10,467 nt of DNA from Dictyocoela muelleri (lineage: Eukaryota; Microsporidia). Under the pieces are notes generated by a model, which saw only the letters and a list, made by a program, of their open reading frames with translations, was not told where the DNA came from and did no database searches. The translations under genes and the position numbers were made by a program. The stretch's first letter is position 1. Each line of letters opens with the position of its first letter. Below, one piece after another: positions 1 through 7,984 of this stretch. The stretch spans positions 1 through 10,467 of the forward strand of contig SDVU01000795.1 in assembly GCA_016256075.1 (NCBI GenBank), given 5' to 3'.

Positions 1-29
1 AAAAAATAAAAATGAAAATAAAAAATAAA

Positions 30-200
30 GAATAATAATAAACTTAAAATTACTTTTAACAAATCAACAGTATTAGTGAGTTTAAACTCACAATCACGAT
101 TCTGTGCTTTCCACATAAATTCATTTAAAAAAAGCTTCAAATTTTTTTTTTCATTATTCCTTTCATAGATTTAAGGGTGCTTCACAATTTACCGAGCTAC
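30..200 (-). pseudogene. Merlin transposase, C-terminal fragment (copy E)
   Basis: Read on the minus strand, this piece contains STLKSMKGIMKKK, then after a frame change NEFMWKAQNRDCEFKL followed by TNTVDLLKVIL. That matches the end of Merlin/IS1595 transposases, where a W..LK block is followed by a conserved EFMWR segment. A TGA stands where the family has Trp just before STLK. No catalytic residues are present, so this is only the last 50 or so residues. It lies directly downstream of copy A on the same strand. It could be a separate copy, or the tail of copy D displaced by insertion of A. It overlaps D in the alignable LK(T/S) region, so I favour a separate copy. The family call is fairly good; the boundaries are approximate. 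Confidence 0.6.
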
Positions 201-1140
201 AATGACATATAAAGGGGGGCTTTAAATTCAATATTTGTCAGTAAATTTAGCATTTTTTTAAAAAAATAAAATTTATTATTTAAAATAATTATAATAAGTT
301 CATAAAAAACCTCTTGTATTGACTCTTCAGAAGATTCATCAATATAGCTGCGTCTAAACATAAATTCTTCAAAGAATATATTGATATCTACTCGATTTAC
401 CCCATGTTGTTTATGCATTTCTGATTTCATACATGACCTTAATTCTCAATATTATTGGTGTGTACACCTTCTTGATTCAAGAAACCAAAGGAATGATTGA
501 CAATCTTGTGAGTAAGACTTAGATTAGATGAACTCCTGGGTAGCTTGGATAACCATCACTATGTAGTATAGAACCAACACCTATCACACTATCCAAAACC
601 GCTGTTATTGTTTCAACCTTTCTATTCTCAATCCTCTTTACAAAAAAAAACTATTTTTTTCTAAAGGATCTATTATCCCAAGTATCCAAGCCGTGTCTTT
701 AACATTATCATCTGCAGATGAGGGGTTTCTTAATATTCCTCTTCTACAGAGTACAGTCTCTTCAACTTCAACAACTCTGCCGGCACCTCCATCTAAAATA
801 TTTTTTCTGTTTAAGACCTCGAAAATACTCCCTAGTTTTTTTTTGCAATTAGTTATTGTATTATTTGCCACCCCAGAAATTATTTTAATTCGACTGTAAT
901 CTAATTTGCAAAGAATCAAGAAAATAAGAAACATAAAGATATTTAAGGTCAATCTATTTTCTTTGTAGATAGCATTTCTTTTTTGGCAATCCTTTATTGA
1001 ACATCTATAGACAAGACGATCATGAAATATTTTTAAATTTTAAGTCTCAAAACACATCATCATGAACAGACAGACTCTTCTTTTAAGATTTCCAATTTAA
1101 ATAGTTCATCTTTGCATGTTTCTAGACTAGAAAACAGCTT
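195..1140 (-). pseudogene. Merlin (IS1595-like) transposase pseudogene, copy A
   Basis: Decayed DDE transposase of a Merlin DNA transposon. On the minus strand, in order: an N-terminal KDELFKLEILKEE helix and a damaged zinc ribbon (about 1020-1070); YRCSIKDCQKRNAIYKE (about 980-1010); a helical region with NTITNCKKKL; the first catalytic block VVEVEET (about 755-780); HSDGYPSYPG (about 538-563), which has the second Asp; VNHSFGFLNQEGVHTNNIEN (about 441-500), with the third catalytic region; and a C-terminal FFEEFMFRRSYIDE. The family normally has IDE(S/T) or VDET at the first block, so the first catalytic Asp is Glu here. At least three frame changes and several stops break it, including a stop just before VKRIENRKVETITAVLDSV. 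The longest open pieces are 104 and 77 codons. Copy B is its closest relative in the window. The identification is firm; exact element ends were not found. Confidence 0.85.
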
Positions 1141-1170
1141 GATTTTATAATTCAGTTATTTTGCATTTCA

Positions 1171-1217
1171 CCATTTTCTGGGCTACATTTTTTTAAAAAA
1201 ATGTTGCCAGAAAATGG
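1171..1217. repeat. 47-bp near-perfect palindrome between two Merlin copies
   Basis: The left arm ccattttctgggctacat plus a T run (1171-1194) is matched by the reverse complement of the right arm, an A run plus atgttgccagaaaatgg (1195-1217), with about three differences and no spacer. On the minus strand the right arm overlaps the last readable codons of copy D (RHFLATFF). The left arm lies about 30-50 bp upstream of the readable start of copy A. It may be the end of A facing a related terminal sequence, or a short foldback insertion. Confidence 0.75.
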
Positions 1218-1977
1218 CGAAGAACCGTTTTAAGTTCACACTTTTGAACATTCCACAATAGCTCAATGTGTTGTGTATGTACAACATTGACTGGATAAAC
1301 AAAATTTAACTTATGATTGAACGTTTCGTGCAAAACGTAAAGTCTTGTAAATATCTCGCTGTACCCTCCCCACTATTCCGATTATAATAGAACCTCTTCT
1401 GCATACCTGCTCTATGATGGGTAACAAAATCTCAGCTGATTTATCCTCAACAACTTCCATATAGAAAATTTAAGGGGATTAGCTAGTATCAGCTATGTGA
1501 AGAACCTATACGTTCTTCTTGGTCTCCTTCCGCGATTATATTTAATTTTATGGACGAATAAGGACTCATCTATTTGCCAGATAAAACCTGAGCCTCAAAG
1601 TTTTATTGGTTAATGACATAGATATTCTGTTACTTTTATTCATCAAATGTCTTATATTTTTATTACTGTTTGTTTAGAAATTGTGTAATCTGCGGTGACT
1701 TGGACAATGATTTTCGAGGAAGACCAGCAATAAATAATAAGCACAATTTGTGATAGTGTTTGCTCAAAACTGAAGAGAAACAGAGCCATGCCTCACAGAT
1801 AATGTTGTTTTTCTTACTTCACAGACGTATTGACGCATTTCCAACGTAACCCATCCCTGTGATCTCTACAGATGCCGGTTTTCATCTCTGCTTCACAATA
1901 AAGATATTTTTGCTCAGAATGCAGTGAACTAGCAAAGTAAAATTGTTTAAAACATCTACTTTAGATGCATTTAACAT
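1195..1977 (-). pseudogene. Merlin (IS1595-like) transposase pseudogene, copy D
   Basis: Second decayed Merlin transposase, upstream of copy A on the same strand. The readable minus-strand pieces run in family order: SEQKYLYCEAEMKTG and DGLRWKCVN (zinc ribbon, about 1845-1925); SLSQIVLIIYCW-like text read as TLSQIVLIIYCW (about 1725-1760); ISKQTVIKI; GSGFIWQIDESLFVHKIKYNRGR (about 1525-1600), which holds the first Asp and the typical KYNRGR; MEVVEDKSAEILLPIIEQV then CRRGSIII; a WGGY remnant of the second catalytic block, whose Asp is not readable; and NHKLNFVYPVNVVHTQ then HIELLWNVQKCELK (about 1235-1325). The nearest possible start is the ATG read from 1977 down. At least four frame changes and several stops separate the pieces. 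The conserved EFMW tail is missing. The KYNRGR signature marks D as a different type from A and B. Confidence 0.87.
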
Positions 1978-1979
1978 CT

Positions 1980-2665
1980 TTAAAAAATATCTCTCGAAAA
2001 CTGTATTTTCCATCAAGAGGGGGTATTTTAAAAAAAATTTAAATTGTCTTTAATATTTTTCCCACAATCTGTGAGCAAGTAAACTATCACCCAGGAGAGC
2101 GATATTTTATTTGATCTAATATATCTTTTAGATTAATATTCAATAATGAAAAAAAATATATTAAATCTCTTTGCTCGATAATATTAGATTATGTTGATAG
2201 TTATAGAAGATAATATATTCGAAGGCAATATTACAATTCAATGATAGGTTCACATGTAATTATAGCCAGAACTGTTATTTTAAATAGATCAAGGAGACAT
2301 TTACCTTCGAAATTTTATATTAGCCTAGCTAATACCTTGTAATTGGTTTAGAAAATAAATACGTAAAAATATAAGATTTGACATCTGCGAAATAAAATTC
2401 TAAATCGAAGATTTTTAGAAGTTAAACAAAAACCCTCTATAAACTAAAGTATTCTTTTTTATTAAAAATTTATTAAACGATTGTTTTTCATTTAATCTAA
2501 ATTTATTTATTAATTAATTTAAATGTTTATTGTTTATTAAACGTATTAAATTAGGCTTATAATTAGCAAATAAGACAATTAATCCATCTTATTTTCATAA
2601 GCTTTTTCATTTGATTTCAAATTTGTTAAATTATTAAATTTAAAAAATGTATTCAATATAGAGTT
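1980..2665. other. AT-rich stretch with no recognisable gene
   Basis: Both strands were read in all frames. Stops are frequent and no family motif appears. The piece about 2100-2340 has slightly more mixed composition and could be old repeat debris, but nothing identifies it. The piece about 2450-2660 is almost pure A+T, with repeated tttattaaacg words. Confidence 0.5.
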
Positions 2666-2673
2666 GTTTAGAC
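2666..2673. repeat. Left 8-bp target site duplication of the hAT element
   Basis: The sequence gtttagac immediately precedes the element's CAGTGG terminus. The opposite flank (3387-3394) reads gtttagag, a 7 of 8 match. Eight-bp duplications are the hallmark of hAT insertion. Confidence 0.75.
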
Positions 2674-2823
2674 CAGTGGTCCCCTACCTTTTTTTTACAG
2701 CCTGGTCATGTGTAAAATAAAAAACTGCAGAATGGTCCAATATAAAAAGAATTCGCGAACGGCAAATTATATACAAATATTTAAATATCAAAGTGGAACA
2801 CCACTTCTCTAAAATCGTAAACT

Positions 2824-2893
2824 TGCGAAATTGCATAGTGGTTATCACTTTTGAATGTAGAAATTATGCATCAGGGTTTTAATCCCGCTGACT
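2824..2893 (+). other. tRNA-like head with A and B boxes (copy 1)
   Basis: The piece reads like a degraded tRNA: atagtggttatcac in the D-arm position, ATGTAGA in the anticodon-loop position, and gggttttaatccc as the T arm. The loop ATGTAGA would carry a GTA (Tyr) anticodon. The 5' and 3' acceptor strands do not pair, so this is not a functional tRNA gene. It is the promoter-bearing head of the repeat. Confidence 0.6.
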
Positions 2894-3280
2894 TAACTTT
2901 AATAAATAAATAAGGTTGACATTATGCGATAAATAAGTTTATATTTATAGTATTAATATGAGGTGTTCCACTGTGATATGGCCGATTAAGACGTAGTAAA
3001 AATGAAAGTAAAGCAGAAGGGATTCATAAATATGTGAGGATGACTACGGTCATGTATCTATGCAAAAAGATGCGAAAATATAAAACCCTGTAACAGCCTT
3101 TAATTACTCGTATCTTGCTGAGTTATTAAAACTATAAAAATCATGTATACTCCATAGCTTCTGTATAGCTTATGAGTAGCGTATTACGTGAACAGGGGAA
3201 ACCAAAAATATTAAGACTATGGTAGGAAACAACTCTCAGGTTAGACAAGTATGGATGTTATAAACACGTAATATGTTTAT
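2824..3280 (+). mobile_element. tRNA-headed SINE-like repeat, copy 1
   Basis: This segment is collinear with the minus-strand segment 7552-7090. Shared anchors fall at nearly equal distances. aatcccgctgac (2881) to aagcagaag (3011) spans about 119 bp here and 120 bp in copy 2. From there to acaactctc is 217 versus 211 bp. From that to (c/t)gtaat is 39 bp in both. The 5' end resembles a tRNA: an A-box-like region atagtggttatcac and a B-box-like ggttttaatcc. The organisation is that of a SINE: a tRNA-derived head with internal Pol III promoter boxes, then a tRNA-unrelated body. It lies inside the hAT element. Possible short flanking repeats are aaatatttaaatatca (2775-2790) and aaatattttatca (3281-3293), which are weak. 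There is no coding frame. Confidence 0.72.
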
Positions 3281-3321
3281 AAATATTTTATCAGACGACC
3301 GGTAAAATTTTCTTATCAAAA

Positions 3322-3358
3322 CGGCAATTTTTTTTTCCTCGTACCGGCAATTTTTTTT
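3322..3358 (+). repeat. Subterminal direct repeat of the hAT element
   Basis: The word cggcaa followed by 8-9 T occurs at 3322 and again at 3345, a 23-bp period. A related acggcaaatt occurs near the left side at about 2759. Short subterminal repeats are commonly transposase-binding sites in hAT elements; that role is inferred here. Confidence 0.5.
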
Positions 3359-3386
3359 CGCATCGACCAGGGGTTGCCTACCACTG

Positions 3387-3394
3387 GTTTAGAG
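3387..3394. repeat. Right 8-bp target site duplication of the hAT element
   Basis: gtttagag directly follows the terminal cactg. It matches the left copy gtttagac at 7 of 8 positions. Confidence 0.75.
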
Positions 3395-3484
3395 TACATT
3401 TATATTATCATTTTAATTTTATAATGATTTATTTATTATTTTATTAATTAATAAATTAATTTGATTTCAACCCTTTAACGATTT

Positions 3485-3858
3485 ATTACACATATACGTG
3501 TAATAATAAAAAATACTCCAATTAACATATATATGTAATAAAAAACCCCCATTACACATATATGTGTAATTATAAAAAATACACCTATATCAAATATAAT
3601 TGTAAAAAAAATACATTCATACACATATATGTGTAAAAAAAAATACACCTTTTACATATATGTGTAATAGAAATACATATTATTATACATATATTTGTAA
3701 TAAAAAATTCCCTATTAAACATATATGTGTAATGAAAAAAGACCACCTATTATATTTTTGAAATTAAAAAAACCCCCATTACGCATATATGTGTAATAAA
3801 AAATACATATCATTACACATATATTTGTAATTAAAAAACACCTATTATATATGTGTAA
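3485..3858. repeat. Array of 12 short palindromes, ~32-bp period
   Basis: The core unit is the palindrome attacacatatatgtgtaat, separated by A-rich linkers often ending in a C run (for example aaaaaccccc or aaatacacc). Core starts are at about 3485, 3521, 3551, 3588, 3619, 3650, 3682, 3714, 3749, 3778, 3812 and 3844, so the spacing is 29-37 bp. Two units (3588, 3749) are badly decayed; the others keep the tacatatatgtgta heart or a close variant. Linkers vary in length and are not unique spacers. This is a diverged minisatellite of dyad-symmetric units; no function is evident. Confidence 0.85.
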
Positions 3859-3859
3859 A

Positions 3860-4060
3860 AAATGTTGCGTTAATTGTTTATCATGTTATTTTATATTAAG
3901 CAGATTTAGTACGAATGTATGTGCGCCCTAAATACCCCCCCCCTTCGACAAGTAGACATATATATATAAAACCCTTGAAGGTACATATATATGTGTACTT
4001 AAATATTTTAAAAATTTTGTGACGCTTTTTTTAAAATATAAGTATACAGCCACTTCGCGT
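3860..4060. other. Spacer with a C9 tract and an AT palindrome
   Basis: No gene was seen. A run of nine C (3935-3943) stands out in this AT-rich sequence. At 3981-3998 gtacatatatatgtgtac is almost its own reverse complement and resembles the palindrome units upstream, so it may be an outlying array unit. Confidence 0.5.
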
Positions 4061-5655
4061 TTTATAACGGGTTAGAGCCTCTCGCTTTTATTATTATAAC
4101 CTAATCATTCTTTATTATCGTCTCTTTACGCATTATTATAGCCCCATAGTTGATTCTATTTGTATCTTCGTTGTATTATAAGGTTTGTAAAGTTATAGAC
4201 CCATTTTGCTTAAATATGAACACATTTGCTTAAATATAGACTCATTTAGCTTATATGAGTCATTTTGCTGATTTAATGACCCAGTTGCCTTAGTTACAGT
4301 AATTACGCTAAAATTTCGACTACATTAATATTAATTTTTAACAGATTTTTTGACTTTGCTTTAACCCTTATTTTAAGAATTATATCATTTAGCCTATATT
4401 TTAAAACCTTTTTTTTTTCAGCCACTCATTTTTTAATCCCTGTTTTTTAACTCATAGTTTTTCAACTAATATTTTTTAGCCTCTCATTTATTAGTCCCTA
4501 TTTTTTAGCCCTTCATTTTTTTGACCTTATTTATTACACCTTTTTTTTACTGTCGTTTTTTTTATCCATTTTATCCCTTTATTAACCCTCATTTTTGGCC
4601 CATTTTAAACCCTTATTTTTAAAACCTCATTTAAAAACTCTCATTTTAAAACCATTAATTTTTAACTCTCATTTTTAAGACTATTTTATAACTCCCATTT
4701 TTTAACCTTTATTTTTTAACACGTATTTTATAACCCCTATTTTTAACTCTCGTGTTTCATCTTATTTTCTTACTCTTATTTTAAACCTTCATTTTTTTGC
4801 ATCCTCTATATTTTAACCCTTATATATTAATCTCATTTTTCAAACCATATTTTTTTACCTTAATTTTTTTAACAAAGGTAAAAAATAGATTAAAAAGTTT
4901 CTAAAAATGAATGTTAGAAAGGGAGGTTAAATAATGGTTGTAAAATGGATTACAAAATAGTGGGACCAAAAATAAGATTAAAAAAATGTTAAAAAAAATT
5001 ATTTAAAAAATAAGGAGTATAGAATAAGGATCAAAAAAGATGGAAAAAAATGATGGTCAAAAAATTAAATTAAAAAAAGATAAGAGTTAAAGAATATTAT
5101 AAAAAAAATAAAGGTAAAAAAACTGGTATCTGAAATAAGTGTTTAAAAGGGGAGTGAATAAAGTCAAAAAATAAAAGTTCTGAAAAAGGCTTTAATAAAA
5201 AAATTAAAAACATGAAGGTTATAAAATGACTGGTAAGATATATAAGCACGAAAATATGAGTATATATATAGGTTAAAAAATTAATTTTAATGTATAAAGG
5301 TCATAAATAAAGGTTAAAAAGAGATTAAAAAAAATAAATATGTAAAATGAGGATGAAAAATAAGTTTAAAGATTAGGATTGAAAATAAGAAACAAAAAAT
5401 AGATAAAATTTATTAATGAGCGCATATTATATTAGAATATCTAAAAATATGGCAAAGGTGAGAATTTTTCATAAAATGTGTCTATGAATCTGCAAAATAG
5501 TCTTAAATATACAACCCCTATAATGAAACGATGGGACTTTAATAATAACACTAAAGGGTTATAATAATTCTACGAGAGGCTATAATAAGGCTTCGAATAG
5601 ACTATGATAATGCTTGAGTAGACTATAATACAGTTGGTCTTTTTTTCGTAATTGG
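4060..5655. mobile_element. Foldback-type inverted repeat element FB1 (~1.6 kb)
   Basis: The left arm (about 4060-4860) is T-rich and the right arm (about 4875-5655) is A-rich, each the imperfect reverse complement of the other. Three layers are visible. Outermost are ~22-bp units around cattattatagcctct (4080-4180, and inverted at about 5500-5640). Then come units around gacccattttgc (4195-4300), with an inverted counterpart tctgcaaaatagtc near 5490. Innermost are 15-16 bp units of the form aactctcatttttaa (4420-4860, inverted 4886-5400). Arms of this length built from short tandem units with no coding sequence match the Foldback architecture known from Drosophila FB. FB2 shares the layers and the centre. 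Outer ends and target duplications could not be fixed, so the boundaries are approximate. Confidence 0.7.
4851..4885. repeat. Hairpin centre of FB1
   Basis: ttttttacctt (4851-4861) pairs with aaggtaaaaaa (4875-4885) across a 13-nt loop, exactly where the T-rich strand switches to A-rich. The sequence after it (acaaaggta, then attaaaaagttt) is nearly the same as at the FB2 centre. Confidence 0.75.
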
Positions 5656-5772
5656 CCCGAACACATGGTAGCTATCTTGGATAACAAATTAATATACAAA
5701 AATAAAAAAAAAATGAAATAAAATTTTTTATTTATTGAAATATAATATAAAAAATTATAATAAAAAAATCAT

Positions 5773-6600
5773 TTAATTATTTTTTGGAGCCGTGCATATT
5801 AAATCGTATTTTAAATGAATATTTCAAAATCTAATTTTTATGTTATTTCGAATAACACAATGTTATCTGCGAATATTTTTCGTTCAAATGGGATAATCCT
5901 CTTTAATATTATTTGTATGGGTTCCATCAAGACCAATAAATTCTTTTATATGATCAACAACTTTATGTGGTAAGATTAATTATTTGCAACACAATTAAGA
6001 TGAATATCATCAGTATGTAATTTGTAACAAAACCCTATTTTTCCTTTAAGTGTAATAGTTACTGTTATAGTATTGTTGTTTATAACTCTTTTTAGAAAAA
6101 AATTTTATATATCACGAAATCTATAAGACTGAAAATCACTATAGTGTCTTTAAAATCATCATAAGTACTAGCAAGATACCTGATAACACTGCTTCTGGTA
6201 AATACGGTTTCGTAGGCTTCAACAACAAACAAAATCCCAGAAAAATTTGCCGTTTAGATGAAAAATCATCATAGCCTTTTAGTACTCTTTTTTTAATTCC
6301 AGAAATTGTTCTATCTAAAATTTTAAAATGACAATTTAAATGTTTATAAGACGAACTCATCAGTAATAAATATATGTGCAATAAACTAGTTTGGTTGGTT
6401 AAGTTTAGTATTGAAGAAAGACGTTTTATCGTGGCGTATTTCATTTATACAGTTCTCAATTATTTGTTTAAACACCTTTCTTCAATAAGACCCGCATAGC
6501 TCTGTTGTTGCATACACTGCAGTTATAATTTTTCTAAGAAACATCATTCTCAGTCATGAATTCGTATAATTAATTTATATCATCAAAATTCTAGTATTTT
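5773..6600 (-). pseudogene. Merlin (IS1595-like) transposase pseudogene, copy B
   Basis: Third Merlin transposase remnant, lying between the two foldback elements. Minus-strand pieces in order: NYNCSVCNNRAMRVLLKKG (half of the zinc ribbon, about 6470-6527); YKHLNCHFKILDRTISGIKKRV (6290-6355), which aligns with the NTITNCKKKL region of copy A; FVVEAYETVFTRSSVIRYL (about 6170-6228), the first catalytic block; STYDDFKDTIVIFSLID; KLHTDDIHLN (about 5998-6020), with the second Asp; and VVDHIKEFIGLDGTHTNNIKE (about 5900-5965). The first catalytic Asp is Tyr here. A frame change separates the longest open piece (101 codons, 6139-6444) from the VVEAYET frame, and further stops follow. Copy A shares VVE..ET, R..(V/I)(I/L)R and DD.KDT, so A and B form one subfamily. 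The C-terminal EFMW block is hardly recognisable. Confidence 0.8.
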
Positions 6601-6639
6601 TACTGAAACATGAAAGGCATAATAATTAAAAAAATGCTT

Positions 6640-6692
6640 TTTTCTGAAAGTGGCCCGAAATTTTTCAAAAATTTCATGCCACCTTCGAAAGA
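6640..6692. repeat. Palindrome upstream of Merlin copy B
   Basis: The core arms gtggcccgaaattttt (6650-6665) and aaaaatttcatgccac (6667-6682) pair at 14 of 16 positions around one base. Weaker pairing continues outward to about 6640 and 6692. It lies about 50 bp 5' of the readable start of copy B and just outside the left end of FB2. It may be a terminal sequence of either element or a small foldback insertion. Confidence 0.65.
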
Positions 6693-7066
6693 AATCATAC
6701 AGTTTTTTTCATTTTTGTAGTAGAAATTTTCATTTTTATAGTCGCAAATTTTCATTACTATTGTCAGAGAATTTCATTTTATGGTCAAAGAATTTTATTT
6801 TATAGTTGCAGAATCTATTATTATAGTGTATAATAACATTTTTATATTCGTGTAATTTCATTAACATGGTTTTGCAGAGTTATAAACCTATTTTGCAGAC
6901 TTATAGGACCATTTTTGTAGAGTTTATGACCTATTTTGCCATAGTTATAGATTTTTTTACCTGATTAAAAACCCTTTGCAGAGATTGATGATCCGCGAAA
7001 ATTCGCCGCGTTTAATTAATTTTTACATTTCATTTTTAGCCACTATTTTTCAGCCATTTTTTTTAC

Positions 7067-7080
7067 TTTAATTTTTTTAC
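7067..7080. repeat. Left 14-bp target duplication flanking SINE-like copy 2
   Basis: tttaatttttttac is identical to 7553-7566 and sits exactly at the two edges of the inserted repeat. The sequence is simple and T-rich within a T-rich arm, which weakens the evidence. A perfect 14-bp match at both predicted edges is still suggestive of target-primed insertion. Confidence 0.55.
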
Positions 7081-7552
7081 TATATATCATATTACATGTA
7101 TTACACGCTGACAAAAACCATAGCTGCCAATCCGGAGAGTTGTCTCCGAACGTGGTCTGTGACCTTTTGTTCTGTGTTACAATTATACGTCACTTCCTAA
7201 GCTACCCAGAAGTTCAGCTGTATACGCGATTTTCGTTTTATCAATGACTAGCAAAATATACGAAATTAGTGGCTTTTCATAATTTTTATTTTTCACTATT
7301 TTTTGCCGAGACATCGCCGCACTCAATCCCATATATAAGAGTGTCTCTTCTGCTTCATTGTCATATTATATAAACTCTTATCAGCTATACCACACTGAAT
7401 AACTTTATATTTTTACTATAATTATATAGTTTTGACCGCCCGATGTCATTCCTCATTATTTATTAAAGAGTGACGTCAGCGGGATTCAAACCTCGATACT
7501 CAAATACTACATTAAAGAGTGTACCCACTGAGCTATCATTTCCTTTTAATTT
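7081..7552 (-). mobile_element. tRNA-headed SINE-like repeat, copy 2 (inserted in FB2)
   Basis: Read on the minus strand from 7552, it starts with a tRNA-like head and runs through a body of about 400 bp, collinear with copy 1 (2824-3280). Conserved words in order include aatcccgctgac, ctttaataaata, aagcagaag, gtatac, cttctg, acaactctc and gtaat, with conserved spacing. It interrupts the T-rich left arm of FB2 and is flanked by a perfect 14-bp direct repeat. The 3' end is AT-rich (gtaatatgatatata) with no clear poly-A. No reading frame was found, so it would depend on a LINE for mobility; no LINE is seen here. By eye the two copies are well diverged, so neither is young. Confidence 0.75.
7478..7546 (-). 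other. tRNA-like head with A and B boxes (copy 2)
   Basis: On the minus strand it reads gatagctcagtgggta (a canonical A box), a loop containing ATGTAGT, then ggtttgaatccc (a near-perfect B box, GGTTCGAATCC with one change). The spacing from TGTAG to the B box is 14 nt, as in a typical eukaryotic tRNA-Tyr, and the D arm also resembles tRNA-Tyr. The acceptor and D stems pair poorly, so this is a tRNA-derived promoter head and not a working tRNA. Confidence 0.65.
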
Positions 7553-7566
7553 TTTAATTTTTTTAC
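7553..7566. repeat. Right 14-bp target duplication flanking SINE-like copy 2
   Basis: Identical tttaatttttttac, paired with 7067-7080. Confidence 0.55.
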
Positions 7567-7966
7567 ACATATTTTTTTTACCACCTTTTTTTTACTCTAT
7601 TTTTACGCCCTTAAGTTTCAACCCTTATTGAACAATTATTTTCTTAACACTTGTTTTTTAATCCTTTTTTTAGCTTACTTTTTTTAACATTTTTTTACTC
7701 CTTTTTTACCCTTATATTATAACACTTATTTTTTATTCATTTATTATTTCTTATTTTTTTACGCTTTTTTTTAACCTTATATTATAAATTTATATTATAA
7801 CACTTTTAATTTACTATTATTTTTTTTAATTTCTATTTTTTATTCTTTTTTTACAATTTTTTTTTACCCCTTATTTTTTTTACCTTTTTTCGAATCTATC
7901 TATTATAACCTTTTTTATTTGTTTTTTAGCATATTTTTTACCCCATTTTTTTTCTTTATTTTCAAC

Positions 7967-7984
7967 ACCTTTTTATACAAAGGT
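7967..7984. repeat. Hairpin centre of FB2
   Basis: acctttttatacaaaggt forms 6-bp arms (acctt t / a aaggt) with a 6-nt loop at the T-rich to A-rich switch. It is followed by gaataaaaagttt, almost as at the FB1 centre. Confidence 0.7.

Larger units (their letters stand above)
2674..3386. mobile_element. Non-autonomous hAT-type element (713 bp)
   Basis: The left end reads cagtggtcccctacctttt. The right end, reverse-complemented, reads cagtggtaggcaacccctgg. Both begin CAGTGGT and continue into a CCCCxACC-type block, the common hAT terminal pattern in animals (CAGTGGTNCCCAACC). The 8-bp flanks match at 7 positions. Only 713 bp lie between the termini and no transposase reading frame is present, so it would have needed a transposase from elsewhere. 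The middle is largely a tRNA-headed repeat (about 2824-3280), leaving roughly 120-150 bp of element-specific sequence on each side. The right subterminal region repeats cggcaa plus a T run. The single mismatch in the duplication and the unequal termini suggest an old insertion. Confidence 0.8.

Noticed and set aside
76-91. Perfect 16-bp palindrome gtgagtttaaactcac
   Set aside because: It lies within the coding remnant of Merlin fragment E (CEFKLTN) and is short enough to be chance in AT-rich DNA.
693-899. 68-codon plus-strand frame
   Set aside because: It is the antisense of the Merlin copy A transposase remnant, which has clear family motifs on the minus strand.
3485-3858. CRISPR array
   Set aside because: The units are diverged AT palindromes with similar A-rich linkers; there are no identical repeats, no unique spacers and no cas genes, and the context is eukaryotic.
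5650-6660. Shared ggcccgaa word at 5656 and 6653 as foldback termini
   Set aside because: Its orientation is the same on the outward side of FB1 and the inward side of FB2, which is wrong for an inverted terminus; eight bases could be chance.
7478-7546. Functional tRNA gene (minus strand)
   Set aside because: The A and B boxes are good, but the acceptor and D stems do not pair, and the piece heads a repeat that also occurs at 2824.
4860-7980. T-to-A skew switches as replication origins
   Set aside because: The two switch points share sequence and layered repeats, which is better explained by a repeat family.
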